From: Alphaproteobacteria bacterium
GTDB taxonomy: Bacteria; Pseudomonadota; Alphaproteobacteria; Puniceispirillales; UBA1172
Direction of reading: 5' to 3'
DNA: 64,000 nt
NCBI GenBank assembly: GCA_016778985.1
Contig: JADHOM010000002.1
Location: 1-64,000, forward strand
This document shows positions 44,290 to 53,407 of this stretch, one piece after another. The stretch's first letter is position 1, and each line of letters begins with the position of its first letter. Under the pieces are notes generated by a model, which searched no databases, had not been told where the DNA came from, and saw only the letters and a list, made by a program, of their open reading frames with translations. A program made the position numbers and the translations under genes.

Positions 44290-45389
44290 GGATTGATATC
44301 CTTTATGCCTGCCATATCCTTGAATGCCGCCGCCACCAATTCCATCTCAGCATCGGTGCCAATGGACATGCGTAAACAATCGGGAAGCCCATAGGGCGTC
44401 ATTTTACGGAGCAAAATATTGTGTCTAGCCAAATATTCATGCGCCTGACTAGCGGCATTGGCATGGGCAAAGCGTATCAGAAAGAAATTAGCCTGACTTG
44501 GCAGGGGATCAAAGCCTGCTTGGCGAAGCGAGTCTTGTATTAGCGGCATCCATTTATTGTTATGAGCGATAGATTTTTCATAAAACTCTTTATCCAAAAT
44601 CGCCGCCGCCCCTGCTGTTGCTGCCGCCGCATTGACGCTAAACGCGCCTCGAATTGTGGCTAGCGTTGCGTATATGTCTGAGGGAAAATACCCCCACCCT
44701 AAGCGCAGAGAACCAAGCCCAAAGATTTTGGAAAACGTCCGCAACATGACAACATTATCGTACTGATCAACATATTCAGCACCATCTGTGAAATCGACAT
44801 CTGCGCCATCAAGATATTCGGCATAAGCACTATCCAGCACAATCACAACATGATCAGGGACATGTGCAATGAGCCTTTCGATATCAGAACGTGGGATCAT
44901 TGTTCCCGTAGGATTATTCGGATTAGCCAGAAAGATCAGCTTTGTTCGCGGCGATAAACAATCAATAATAGCATCAACAGACACCGTTAAATCAGTATCA
45001 GGGGCAGTGACAGGAACACCACCAGCAACAGTTACAGATTGCCGAAATACAAGAAAGCCATATTGCGTGATAATCGCCTCATCGCCATCATTACAATAGG
45101 CGGTAGCCAAAAGGCCAATAAGCTCATCTGAACCGTTAGAAGGCAAAATACGTGCCGCATCAAGCCCTGAATAAGTAGCAATCGCCTCAACTAGTTTTCT
45201 GTCAATCTGTTCAGGATAGCGGTGTAATCGGTCACCTAGCTGGCGCAATGCCGCCACTGCCTTTGGCGACGGCCCTAAGGCGCCTTCGTTAACCGATAGC
45301 CGAATTGGGTCAGCCGATATCGCACCCGACGTATCCGGGCGATAAATATCCATCTTGGTGAGGGCTGTTTTAGGTTTGACGTTACTCAT
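44286..45389 (-). CDS. hisC: Histidinol-phosphate/aromatic aminotransferase
   Basis: Class I/II PLP aminotransferase, 367 residues. PLP-Lys is K221 in FSKIFGLGSLRLGW; NGSDELI, ANPNNPTGTMIP and LDSAYAEY are the family elements. HisC acts in histidine synthesis; in this aromatic neighbourhood a second role on prephenate or phenylpyruvate is likely. 4-bp overlap with tyrA. Confidence 0.93.
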   Translation of the reverse strand: MSNVKPKTALTKMDIYRPDTSGAISADPIRLSVNEGALGPSPKAVAALRQLGDRLHRYPEQIDRKLVEAIATYSGLDAARILPSNGSDELIGLLATAYCNDGDEAIITQYGFLVFRQSVTVAGGVPVTAPDTDLTVSVDAIIDCLSPRTKLIFLANPNNPTGTMIPRSDIERLIAHVPDHVVIVLDSAYAEYLDGADVDFTDGAEYVDQYDNVVMLRTFSKIFGLGSLRLGWGYFPSDIYATLATIRGAFSVNAAAATAGAAAILDKEFYEKSIAHNNKWMPLIQDSLRQAGFDPLPSQANFFLIRFAHANAASQAHEYLARHNILLRKMTPYGLPDCLRMSIGTDAEMELVAAAFKDMAGIKDINP

Positions 45390-45409
45390 AAGCGACTTAT
45401 GACAGAAAA

Positions 45410-46063
45410 TTATGGGATTTGAAAGACCCCGACCGTATGTGATGCAGTTTCAACATAGCCGGGGGTTTCGGTAAATGCCCCATCTTGCCAGATGAGGGTC
45501 ACATCTTTAGCTGAGGGATCAGCAGGATGACGCGCAAAAAGCGCAACAGGCGCAAAGCCTGTATCAATAAAAAAGGGCGCAACCGCAACCAGCCACGCCC
45601 TATTCGCGCCTTTAAACACATCGGACCATCCCCAGCTATTGTCTTGCCAATGCGGGAGCAACGCAATATCAGCATCATCCGATTTAACCGCTTGCAGAGC
45701 AGCTTCGGCGGAACCCGCCACCATGGGCGATACCCCAGCACCAAATCGCCATGCTAAGATCGGGTGATTAGCTATCTCAGCATCAGCCAAGATCAGCCGC
45801 AATGATTTTTGTCGAGCCAAATTAGCAGCCATAATTTGTCGCCACATCGCCTCAACAAATGCAGGCGTTAAACTGGTATCTAAAGCCAATTGGCGCAAGA
45901 TATCTGCTTCGCGCCCAGGACGAAATAACGGGGCATCACCTTTGGTACTGGCTACTCGGTCAGCGATTGCTAGCCGAGCTTCTATCATCCGCAATAAATC
46001 CTGATCCAGCTGATCAATTTCTTGCCGAATTTGGTTCAGATTATCGGTGTTGCTTTTATCCAT
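45410..46063 (-). CDS. Chorismate mutase with C-terminal prephenate-dehydratase-like tail
   Basis: The first ~88 residues form an AroQ helical chorismate mutase (IRQEIDQLDQDLLRMIEARL, then RPGREADILRQL). The remaining ~125 residues (ILADAEIANHPILAWRFG, AALQAVKSDDADIALLP) resemble a decayed periplasmic-binding-fold domain such as that of prephenate dehydratase, without the TRF catalytic motif. It may be a regulatory or structural leftover. It starts the hisC-tyrA cluster. Confidence 0.85.
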   Translation of the reverse strand: MDKSNTDNLNQIRQEIDQLDQDLLRMIEARLAIADRVASTKGDAPLFRPGREADILRQLALDTSLTPAFVEAMWRQIMAANLARQKSLRLILADAEIANHPILAWRFGAGVSPMVAGSAEAALQAVKSDDADIALLPHWQDNSWGWSDVFKGANRAWLVAVAPFFIDTGFAPVALFARHPADPSAKDVTLIWQDGAFTETPGYVETASHTVGVFQIP

Positions 46064-46190
46064 TATTATTTACCAGTGTTATTCTGCCCAGTTATCCTAA
46101 ATTATTGCATCACATCAGACTTAGCATATTAGATTTCTGTTATCCGAATAGAGTATTTTTATCATTTCGACAACTAGAACAAATATGCCA

Positions 46191-47018
46191 TTATATTTTT
46201 CCCTCTATATCTCTGGCTATATCTCTGGCTATATCTCTAGTGAGGTCTCTGGTGGTTGGGTTCGCCATATCTGGCACGGCGCGCGGTTTTAGCCGCCAAG
46301 ATTTATGGGCAACTGGCCGTGCTGAATAGACTTGTTTTTCTGCCGCCACCACCAAAACACCGCCAAAGGCATGGGGCAGCCGTTCAACAATTGGTGCTAG
46401 CCGTGTATAGATTGCGCTCGTCACCGGCGGCAAAATAAGCGCTGACGAAATCCGATGCACTGAAAACCCATGAAGTGCCAAAATATCACGGAGCTGACGC
46501 TGGCTAAACGGCTGGCCATGACCAAATGGCGTATGCTCTTGACTTGCCCAAATCCCGCGCCGATATGGCACCACAAGCGTAAACTTGCCGCCACCCTTGA
46601 GCAATCGCCACGTCTCATCAAGCAAATCATCTGGCCGATTAGTGGCCTCAAGCCCATGAACCATCAACACATGATCAAGCATTGACGGCAAAAGCGGCAG
46701 ATGTGTTTCATCGACTTCTGCTAGTTTTGAGGCTTTGCCTTTCGGCCATGAACGCATGGTATAGCCGCTTAGCTGAAGCATGATCTGATGACCAGATGAT
46801 CGCGAAAGCAAGTTCATATATGGCCTTGCATAGCCGATCCCTGCGGTCAGCCAGCTATCATGACTTGACGTTGGTTGCACCGGTAAAACAGATTGCAATC
46901 GCCGCGACAATAACTGCCGCACGACTTTCCCCATAGGCGTTCGATAAAAATCAAACAATGTGTCTGGTTTATTATCCAGTTTCATTTTTGGTGTTATATC
47001 TAGCTTGGCTTTATCCAT
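46191..47018 (-). CDS. SAM-dependent methyltransferase domain protein near gloB
   Basis: The 275-residue protein has FYRTPMGKVVRQLLSRRL at the N-terminus (typical of the alphaproteobacterial family beside gloB), a degenerate SAM site TAGIGYARPYM, and VHGLEATNRPDDLLDE followed by LLKGGGKFTLVVPYRRG. The C-terminus is a repeated RDIA string coded by a 12-bp tandem repeat (46205-46252). Substrate unknown; divergent from gloB. Confidence 0.82.
   Translation of the reverse strand: MDKAKLDITPKMKLDNKPDTLFDFYRTPMGKVVRQLLSRRLQSVLPVQPTSSHDSWLTAGIGYARPYMNLLSRSSGHQIMLQLSGYTMRSWPKGKASKLAEVDETHLPLLPSMLDHVLMVHGLEATNRPDDLLDETWRLLKGGGKFTLVVPYRRGIWASQEHTPFGHGQPFSQRQLRDILALHGFSVHRISSALILPPVTSAIYTRLAPIVERLPHAFGGVLVVAAEKQVYSARPVAHKSWRLKPRAVPDMANPTTRDLTRDIARDIARDIEGKI
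46205..46252. repeat. 12-bp tandem repeat in a gene 3' end
   Basis: Three near-identical copies of CTATATCTCTGG plus a diverged fourth, in frame, coding the repeated RDIA tail of the methyltransferase. Confidence 0.85.
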
Positions 47019-47084
47019 TTTCTTTTCCGCCGCATTCGGCTAAGATCAATTTACTGAATATATCAGATATAACAGGATTTACCC

Positions 47085-47936
47085 ATGATTGATGCCCATT
47101 CGGATACCAATTCTAACCCTGATGCCCTTCATGCTGAGTTAATCCGCATTCCTGCCCTTGACGATAATTATATCTGGCTGTTGCGCAATCCGTCTAGCCA
47201 AGCCATCGCCGTTATTGATCCTGGTGAGGCAGAACCCGTGATGCGCTGGTGTGATGATCATAATGCTCGTTTGACCGAAGTCATCAACACGCATCATCAC
47301 GGCGATCATATCGCTGGCAATGCCGCCATCATCGAACGCTTTGGCATCACCCTGACGGCGCCAGCAACTGAGACCGCGCGAATAGATAACATATCACATA
47401 TGGTCAAAGAGGGTGATCATATCACCATCGCCGGCTATTCAGCAAAGGTGATCGAAACGCCCGGTCATACAACAGGGCATGTTGCCTTTTATCTGCCAGA
47501 TTGTTTTGGTGATCATGGGCTACTGATCGCTGGCGATACCCTATTTTCCATGGGATGTGGGCGCGTCTTTGAGGGAAGCATGCAAGACATGTGGTCATCG
47601 CTTGCTAAGCTTCGTGATCTGCCTGATAACACGTTAGTCTGTTGCGGGCATGAATACACCGCCAGTAGTGCACGTTACGTGGCACAGCTGGGCTGGAATC
47701 CTCCAGAATTGACAAAACAACTGGCCGCTATCGCTAAGGCTACGGCAAGCCAGACACCAACCGTGCCGTTTCCACTAGCACTCGAAAAAGCCACTAATCC
47801 CTTTCTTAATGCTGATAATGCGGAATTAGCCGAAGCCCTTGCCAGCCATATAGATGGCGATGCCCCTTATACATCTCATGATCCTGTTGCTGTCTTTACC
47901 GCACTGCGTCAAGGCAAGGATAATTTTAGAGGCTAA
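47085..47936 (+). CDS. gloB: Hydroxyacylglutathione hydrolase (glyoxalase II)
   Basis: Releases glutathione and D-lactate from S-lactoylglutathione. The 283-residue metallo-beta-lactamase-fold enzyme has THHHGDHIAGN with H70, H72, D74 and H75, later TPGHTTGHVAFYLP, GDTLFSMGCGR and CGHEYTASSARY. Slightly longer than usual due to a polar N-terminal extension of about 15 residues. Confidence 0.95.
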   Translation: MIDAHSDTNSNPDALHAELIRIPALDDNYIWLLRNPSSQAIAVIDPGEAEPVMRWCDDHNARLTEVINTHHHGDHIAGNAAIIERFGITLTAPATETARIDNISHMVKEGDHITIAGYSAKVIETPGHTTGHVAFYLPDCFGDHGLLIAGDTLFSMGCGRVFEGSMQDMWSSLAKLRDLPDNTLVCCGHEYTASSARYVAQLGWNPPELTKQLAAIAKATASQTPTVPFPLALEKATNPFLNADNAELAEALASHIDGDAPYTSHDPVAVFTALRQGKDNFRG

Positions 47937-47952
47937 TCACACTATTAGTGGC

Positions 47953-48360
47953 CTATATATCGCCAGCAGCAATCCGATAGGAAACAGAACGGCAATCCGG
48001 ATACACATCTGGCTTTGAGGTCATGACAATGACCCCAACAACATCTTTCATGGCAAGGATACAATCAAGGATGCGCCGCGCCAGTGTTTCCTGCAAATCA
48101 TGGTGGCGGTCGCTGGCGATGGCAATCACGCCTTCTCTGATCATGTCATAATCCAGGGTATCATCAACATTATCTGAGCTTGGTTCTTTTGCCGGATCAA
48201 GCGCTACCTCAAGGTCAATCAAGACGCGTTGCTTGGCTTGCTTTTCAAAATCATGCAAGCCGATTGAACACATCACCTCAATCTCTGTCATAATGACAGA
48301 CCTTTTGCCAATGTTAGGGTTATTTTGGGAAGCGATACTTGAGGTATTTTTAGCTATCAT
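47953..48360 (-). CDS. folB: Dihydroneopterin aldolase
   Basis: Folate synthesis. The 135-residue protein has the family start ... EVMCSIGLHDFEKQAKQRV, LDYDMIREGV (with the catalytic-site region) and ETLARRILDCIL. An N-terminal extension of about 23 residues precedes the usual MTEIEV start at 48291 (internal ATG), so the real start may be that one. It lies 8 bp after the FolM-like SDR gene. Confidence 0.93.
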   Translation of the reverse strand: MIAKNTSSIASQNNPNIGKRSVIMTEIEVMCSIGLHDFEKQAKQRVLIDLEVALDPAKEPSSDNVDDTLDYDMIREGVIAIASDRHHDLQETLARRILDCILAMKDVVGVIVMTSKPDVYPDCRSVSYRIAAGDI

Positions 48361-48368
48361 TTTCTGGC

Positions 48369-49154
48369 CTATTGATCAAGGAATGCTACGTCACGATTAG
48401 GTGGCCGTAAATGAAGCCCCCCATCAATCACTATGGTATGGCCTGTCATGGAAGGCGTGTCCAGTATCATTTTTGCTAGCCGAATAATATCATCACATTC
48501 GGCGCCTTGGCGTAATGGATTAAATTGATGGGCTATGCGATATTCTTCTTCTGTTTGATCACCTGAACGAAGCGTTATCCCCGGCGCAATCGCATTAACC
48601 CGAAGCCATGGGGCATAGGCTTGTGCCGCCATTTTGGTCAGCCCATCTAACGCCATTTTGGACACGGTATAGGTATAATAATCTGGATTAAGCCCAACCA
48701 GTTTGGCATCTGTAATATTGATCACCGCGGCTTTTTGTCGGCGTGATTGCATAGATGCCGCCAGATCGCGCATCAAAATAGCAGGCGCAATCGCATTAAC
48801 CGCCATATGTCTGTTGAACCCAGCGGCATTAAAATCATCATTCTTATCATAGGTGAATAGCGACGCATTATTAATGATCCCAACCAGTGCCTCATCATTT
48901 AGGCAATTGGCAATGAGCCTCTCACAATCCTGCTCATCGGCTAGATCAGCTTGGTGCAAAACCACCTGACGCTTATGCTCAGTAATCGCTTGTGCGGTGT
49001 CTTCGGCAGCGTCTTTCGATCCGCGATAATGTAAATGGATATCATAGCCATCAGCCGCCAAAGCAATGGCTAATGCCCTGCCAACACGTTTTGCGGCGCC
49101 GGTAATGAGCAAAGCGCCTTTCGATTGTGATGTGGTATTTGCATTACTGCCCAT
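48369..49154 (-). CDS. SDR oxidoreductase, FolM/pteridine reductase-like
   Basis: The 261-residue SDR has the pteridine-reductase variant of the cofactor loop, TGAAKRVGRALA, the NNAS segment, YTVSKMALDG (catalytic Tyr-Lys) and VNAIAPG. This variant with neighbouring folB points to dihydromonapterin or dihydrofolate reductase activity (FolM), which replaces or assists FolA in organisms without it. 8 bp from folB. Confidence 0.88.
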   Translation of the reverse strand: MGSNANTTSQSKGALLITGAAKRVGRALAIALAADGYDIHLHYRGSKDAAEDTAQAITEHKRQVVLHQADLADEQDCERLIANCLNDEALVGIINNASLFTYDKNDDFNAAGFNRHMAVNAIAPAILMRDLAASMQSRRQKAAVINITDAKLVGLNPDYYTYTVSKMALDGLTKMAAQAYAPWLRVNAIAPGITLRSGDQTEEEYRIAHQFNPLRQGAECDDIIRLAKMILDTPSMTGHTIVIDGGLHLRPPNRDVAFLDQ

Positions 49155-49172
49155 ATCTATGCTGGCTTTCTT

Positions 49173-50138
49173 TCAAACGGTATCAATGATGAAATCTGGT
49201 CTTATTCCGGTTTTTGCCATTGCTGTTTCTGCCCCACCATCACGAAACATTCCATGACCAGTGACAAGAACCGTCGTCAGCCCTGCCGCCGCCCCACCCA
49301 AAATATCTGTGTGCAGAGTATCACCAACCATGGCAATCCGCTTTCTATCCAAATTATTATGCCCGGTAATGGTTTCAAGCCTCTTCATCGCCATCTCAAA
49401 ATGCGTTTGATGCGGCTTACCAAACCAGCGAATATCAGACACCCCAGCCTGTATTAATTGCCATGCAAAATATCCCGGCTCATAACTGAATCTGTCAGGA
49501 TGCGGAGCCGCAACATCAGGATTGGCAATCAGAATAGGACAGCCCGCTAATGCGGCTTCGGTCAGGCGCGCTTGCCAAGCCATATTCCATGCCGTCACCC
49601 CCATGACCGCAATAGCATCACAATCTGCCCAGCCATTGGCCTTATCAGAGCTAAGACGGATTAAGGTTATATCATCCACCGTTAGATCTGCCGCCACGTC
49701 ATCAGCAATACCAATATATTGCCATTGCGGCGGCCGGTCATGCATTAGCCAATGGTTGATGGCGGCACGGCTGGATACCACTTGCGGTGGCGACACAGGC
49801 AACCCCATTTCAGCATATTTATGGCCGATTACCTGCTCATTTTGGGTGGCGCCGTTTGTGACAACTAAAACCGGGATAGAATGTTCTGCCGCCATGGTCA
49901 GCAGCTCAACCGCCCCCGGAATAATATCTCTGCCAACATTCAGCACCCCAAAGCCGTCAAGCATTAGGGCATCAAAATGGTCAAGCAGATCACGCATCCG
50001 CGCCACCTTCTCAACTTGCCCAGATGAATAGGCCTGAGAATAGGCCTGAGAATAGGTTGGCATAATCGGCCGTAAATCTTCATAAACATGAAGAATATCG
50101 TCAATTTTAAGACAATTCTGGGCAGAAGCGTTATTCAT
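49173..50138 (-). CDS. HAD-superfamily hydrolase, TIGR01459/NagD-like
   Basis: The 321-residue protein has the class IIA HAD layout: nucleophile loop ALMLDGFGVLNVG, then LVVTNGATQNEQV, a cap with FGKPHQTHFEMAM, and IAMVGDTLHTDILGGAAAGL. Likely a sugar- or nucleotide-phosphate phosphatase. Its N-terminus holds a repeated SQAY element from a 12-bp tandem repeat (50026-50061). Confidence 0.9.
   Translation of the reverse strand: MNNASAQNCLKIDDILHVYEDLRPIMPTYSQAYSQAYSSGQVEKVARMRDLLDHFDALMLDGFGVLNVGRDIIPGAVELLTMAAEHSIPVLVVTNGATQNEQVIGHKYAEMGLPVSPPQVVSSRAAINHWLMHDRPPQWQYIGIADDVAADLTVDDITLIRLSSDKANGWADCDAIAVMGVTAWNMAWQARLTEAALAGCPILIANPDVAAPHPDRFSYEPGYFAWQLIQAGVSDIRWFGKPHQTHFEMAMKRLETITGHNNLDRKRIAMVGDTLHTDILGGAAAGLTTVLVTGHGMFRDGGAETAMAKTGIRPDFIIDTV
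50026..50061. repeat. 12-bp tandem repeat in a gene 5' end
   Basis: GAATAGGCCTGA twice exactly and once diverged, in frame, coding SQAY copies in the NagD-like protein. Confidence 0.8.
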
Positions 50139-50256
50139 TTTCAGGCTTTCCTGATATATACATGCGTGATGTGTAATAAATATAACAGATTATGTGTAAA
50201 AAATATAAACTGTACGCTATTAACTAGTACTCAATAATAGAGTTTCCATAAGGGCA

Positions 50257-51123
50257 ATGAAAATGAACGTATCTGATCATCCGCAACCTGACAAACGGCC
50301 TGTCATTTTAATCACAGGATGTTCATCAGGAATAGGACTTGATACAGCTGAATTTTTTGCCAGAAAAGACTGGCATGTTCTGGCGACCTGCCGCAAAGAC
50401 GCTGATGTCAAGCGCATGCAAAAAGCTGGCTTTACGAGTTTCCGTCTGGATTATGAAGATCAAGACAGTCTTGATGCGGTTGTCCCGAGATTGCAGCAAC
50501 TGACGGGCGGCCGAATTGATGTTCTCTTTAATAATGGGGCTTATGCCATTCCTTGCCTGAGCGAAGATTTGCCAACCCCTGCCCTAAGACAGATTTTTGA
50601 AGCAAATTTTTTTGGCTGGCATGAATTAACACGTCAAATCCTGCCATTGATGTTTGCCGCCGGTGGTGGCCGCATCATTCATAACTCATCCGTCTTAGGC
50701 TTTGCCGCTATGCGAGCAAGAGGCGCCTACAATTCTACCAAGTTTGCGCTGGAAGGGCTGACCGATACGATGCGGCAAGAAATTACTGGCACAAATGTTA
50801 AGCTGATCCTTGTTCAGCCTGGCCCCATTCGGACACGCATCCGACAAAATGCGTATATTCAATTTAAGCGCTGGATTTCATGGCAAGACTCACGTCAGCC
50901 TAATTTTTACACCAATGGCCTGATCCCGCGCCTTAGCGCCAAAGAGCCGACAAAAGATTTATTTGAGTTGATGCCAGATGCGGTGACACGCGCCGTCTGG
51001 CATGCGGCGACCGCACGTCGGCCTAAATTACGTTATCGGATCACTTGGTCAACTAAAATTATGGCCTTTGCTAAACGCATTCTAAGCACGCGTATGATGG
51101 ATAAGCTCGCCAGCAAGTTCTAA
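50257..51123 (+). CDS. SDR-family oxidoreductase
   Basis: The 288-residue classical SDR has ILITGCSSGIGLDTAEFF, VLFNNGAYAIP, the serine IHNSSVLG, and YNSTKFALEGLTDTMRQE (catalytic Tyr-Lys). The C-terminal part is basic and may bind membrane or a lipid-like substrate (resembling retinol/ketosphinganine-type short-chain dehydrogenases). Substrate unknown. Followed by a 15-bp duplication spanning its stop. Confidence 0.9.
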   Translation: MKMNVSDHPQPDKRPVILITGCSSGIGLDTAEFFARKDWHVLATCRKDADVKRMQKAGFTSFRLDYEDQDSLDAVVPRLQQLTGGRIDVLFNNGAYAIPCLSEDLPTPALRQIFEANFFGWHELTRQILPLMFAAGGGRIIHNSSVLGFAAMRARGAYNSTKFALEGLTDTMRQEITGTNVKLILVQPGPIRTRIRQNAYIQFKRWISWQDSRQPNFYTNGLIPRLSAKEPTKDLFELMPDAVTRAVWHAATARRPKLRYRITWSTKIMAFAKRILSTRMMDKLASKF

Positions 51124-51143
51124 TCATCCAAGTTCTGATCTGG
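51114..51143. repeat. 15-bp tandem duplication over a stop codon
   Basis: CAAGTTCTRATC occurs twice with 15-bp period across the SDR stop. Confidence 0.65.
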
Positions 51144-51173
51144 GATTAGGGTTCAGGTACTGGCCATCACGGT

Positions 51174-51941
51174 CTAATGTGTATAATTTGATTTCTCATC
51201 ATCGAGAATGGCTTTCAGCTCATTAAAATGGCTATCTTCCTGTCCAGGATAAGCTTCTAGCTCATCAGCAGTTTTGCTCGCAATCTCATCCGATAGCACG
51301 CGCAATGGCCGCCCTGTCTGCAAAGCCTTAATATAAGTTTCTGCCGATTTTTCAAAATAATACAGGCGGTTAAAGGCATCGGCGACGCTAGCACCCATTA
51401 CCAAAACCCCATGATTCCCCATAATCAGCACTTTCTTTTTGGGGTCTGATAGCATCGCAGCACAGCGTTCGCCTTCTTCTTCAAAGGCTAGGCCGCCATA
51501 ATTTTCATCAATGATATAGCGATTATAAAATGTCGCCGTGTTTTGATCAATTGGCGGTAGGGTGCTGTCCGCAAGCGAGGCTAAAACCGTTGCATAAATA
51601 GAATGAACATGCAAAACACATCTGGCATGCTGACAATGCCGATGGATTGAGCCATGCAATCCCCATGCGGTTGGATCAGGGGCATCAGGATGATCAGCGG
51701 CAGGCGGATTGTTGCTATCTAGCAACAGCATATCGCTAGCCTTAATCCGGGAGAAATGGCGATTTTTGGGATTCATCAAAAACTGTGTTCCATCGTCATT
51801 GACCGCTAATGAGAAATGATTAGCCACCCCCTCATGCCAGTTCAGCTTTTCTGTCCAACGGAAGGCAGCGGCCAGATCTACACGCTCCTCATAAAACTCA
51901 ATATTCGGGCGAATTGATTTAAGTTCAGAGATTGCCATCAT
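51174..51941 (-). CDS. Class II aldolase/adducin-family protein
   Basis: The 255-residue protein has metal ligands in CVLHVHSIYATVLAS, GSIHRHCQ and the end motif IMGNHGVLVMG. Class II aldolases of this type act on sugar phosphates or as decarboxylases/lyases. The ATG may be 51941 or 51938; GGAG lies 4 or 7 bases upstream. It is divergent from soxB (204-bp spacer), which suggests shared regulation with methylated-amine breakdown, though its substrate is unknown. Confidence 0.9.
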   Translation of the reverse strand: MMAISELKSIRPNIEFYEERVDLAAAFRWTEKLNWHEGVANHFSLAVNDDGTQFLMNPKNRHFSRIKASDMLLLDSNNPPAADHPDAPDPTAWGLHGSIHRHCQHARCVLHVHSIYATVLASLADSTLPPIDQNTATFYNRYIIDENYGGLAFEEEGERCAAMLSDPKKKVLIMGNHGVLVMGASVADAFNRLYYFEKSAETYIKALQTGRPLRVLSDEIASKTADELEAYPGQEDSHFNELKAILDDEKSNYTH

Positions 51942-52145
51942 TATTCTCCTTCATCTTGTCGATCCTATTACATCAGGTCTTTTAGCATGTGTCATTTGTT
52001 TCACATTGATGTTTCCCTATTATTTGATAAATGACAATAGATATCATTTGACTGTAACTGAAATTTTTATGTCGCATGAGAATAAATCACTTGGAAATTA
52101 GCGTCTTTTTATTAATATAGGATAATATTTTCTTGAGTTCTCATC

Positions 52146-53396
52146 ATGCGATATTCCATATGGTCTATAATCAAACAAGGGTTGCGGTCTAACCGCGACT
52201 GGAAAACGGCTTGGCGCGACCCGGAGCCGAAAGCATCTTATGATGCGGTTATCATTGGTGGGGGGGGGCATGGCCTTGCAACAGCATATTATTTAGCATC
52301 CGAACATGGCATGACAAATATTGCTGTGATTGAAAAAGGCTGGATTGGCGGCGGTAATGTTGGCCGTAATACTACCATTATCCGGTCAAATTATCTGTTG
52401 CCAGGCAATGAAGCCTTCTATGAATTATCGCTCAAATTATGGGAAGGGCTTGAACAAAGCATCAATTATAATGCCATGGTATCACAGCGCGGCATTATCA
52501 ATCTGTTTCATTCTGATGCGCAACGTGATGCCGCCGTCCGCCGCGGTAATAGCATGATCTTACATGGGGCAGATGCGACATTGTTGAACCAAGATGATTT
52601 GCGCCGTATGTGTCCATATCTGGATTTTGAAAATGCCCGCTTCCCGATTATGGGCGGCTTAATGCAGAAACGTGGTGGCAGTGTCCGCCATGATGCTGTG
52701 GCATGGGGATATGCGCGGGCAGCAGACCTGCTTGGGGTTGATATCATCCAAAATTGTGAAGTCACCGGTTTCATAATGGAGGCTGGCAAATGTGTTGGCG
52801 TTGATACCACTCGTGGCAAGATCAGAGCCAAAAAGACAGGTGTTGCTGTTGCTGGCTCAACTAGCCGCGTCATGGGTAAAGCAGGGATGCGGTTGCCGAT
52901 TGAAAGCCATGTCTTACAAGCCTTTGTCTCTGAGGGCTTGAAGCCGATTATCCCTGGCGTCATCACTTATGGGGCTGGCCATTTTTATATCAGCCAGTCT
53001 GACAAAGGCGGCTTGGTCTTTGGCGGTGATATTGATGGCTATAACAGCTATGCCCAGCGCGGCAATCTGCCTGTTGTCGAAGATGTTTGTGAGGGTGGCA
53101 TGGCATTAGTGCCTATGATTGGCAAGGCTAAGCTATTGCGGATGTGGGGCGGCATTATGGATATGTCTATGGATGGCTCGCCCTTTATTGATAAGACTGA
53201 TATTCCTGGGCTCTATCTCAATGCTGGCTGGTGTTATGGTGGCTTTAAGGCAACCCCGGGATCAGGCTGGTGTTTTGCCCATTTGCTGGCAACTGATACA
53301 TCACATGATGTGGCAACAGCATATCGGATTAACCGTTTCCAAAGTGGTGCCGCTTTGGATGAAAAAGGGTCTGGCGCACAGCCAAACCTGCACTAG
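52146..53396 (+). CDS. soxB: Sarcosine oxidase beta subunit
   Basis: Heterotetrameric sarcosine oxidase (N-demethylates sarcosine to glycine with folate). The 416-residue FAD subunit has DAVIIGGGGHGLATAYYLA near 33 and the RHDAVAWGY segment with H182, equivalent to the covalent FMN site in the family, and NAGWCYGGFKATPGSG near the end. First gene of soxBDAG. The upstream 204 bp hold AT-rich DNA but no clear promoter seen. Confidence 0.94.
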   Translation: MRYSIWSIIKQGLRSNRDWKTAWRDPEPKASYDAVIIGGGGHGLATAYYLASEHGMTNIAVIEKGWIGGGNVGRNTTIIRSNYLLPGNEAFYELSLKLWEGLEQSINYNAMVSQRGIINLFHSDAQRDAAVRRGNSMILHGADATLLNQDDLRRMCPYLDFENARFPIMGGLMQKRGGSVRHDAVAWGYARAADLLGVDIIQNCEVTGFIMEAGKCVGVDTTRGKIRAKKTGVAVAGSTSRVMGKAGMRLPIESHVLQAFVSEGLKPIIPGVITYGAGHFYISQSDKGGLVFGGDIDGYNSYAQRGNLPVVEDVCEGGMALVPMIGKAKLLRMWGGIMDMSMDGSPFIDKTDIPGLYLNAGWCYGGFKATPGSGWCFAHLLATDTSHDVATAYRINRFQSGAALDEKGSGAQPNLH

Positions 53397-53407
53397 AGAG
53401 GACTAGC

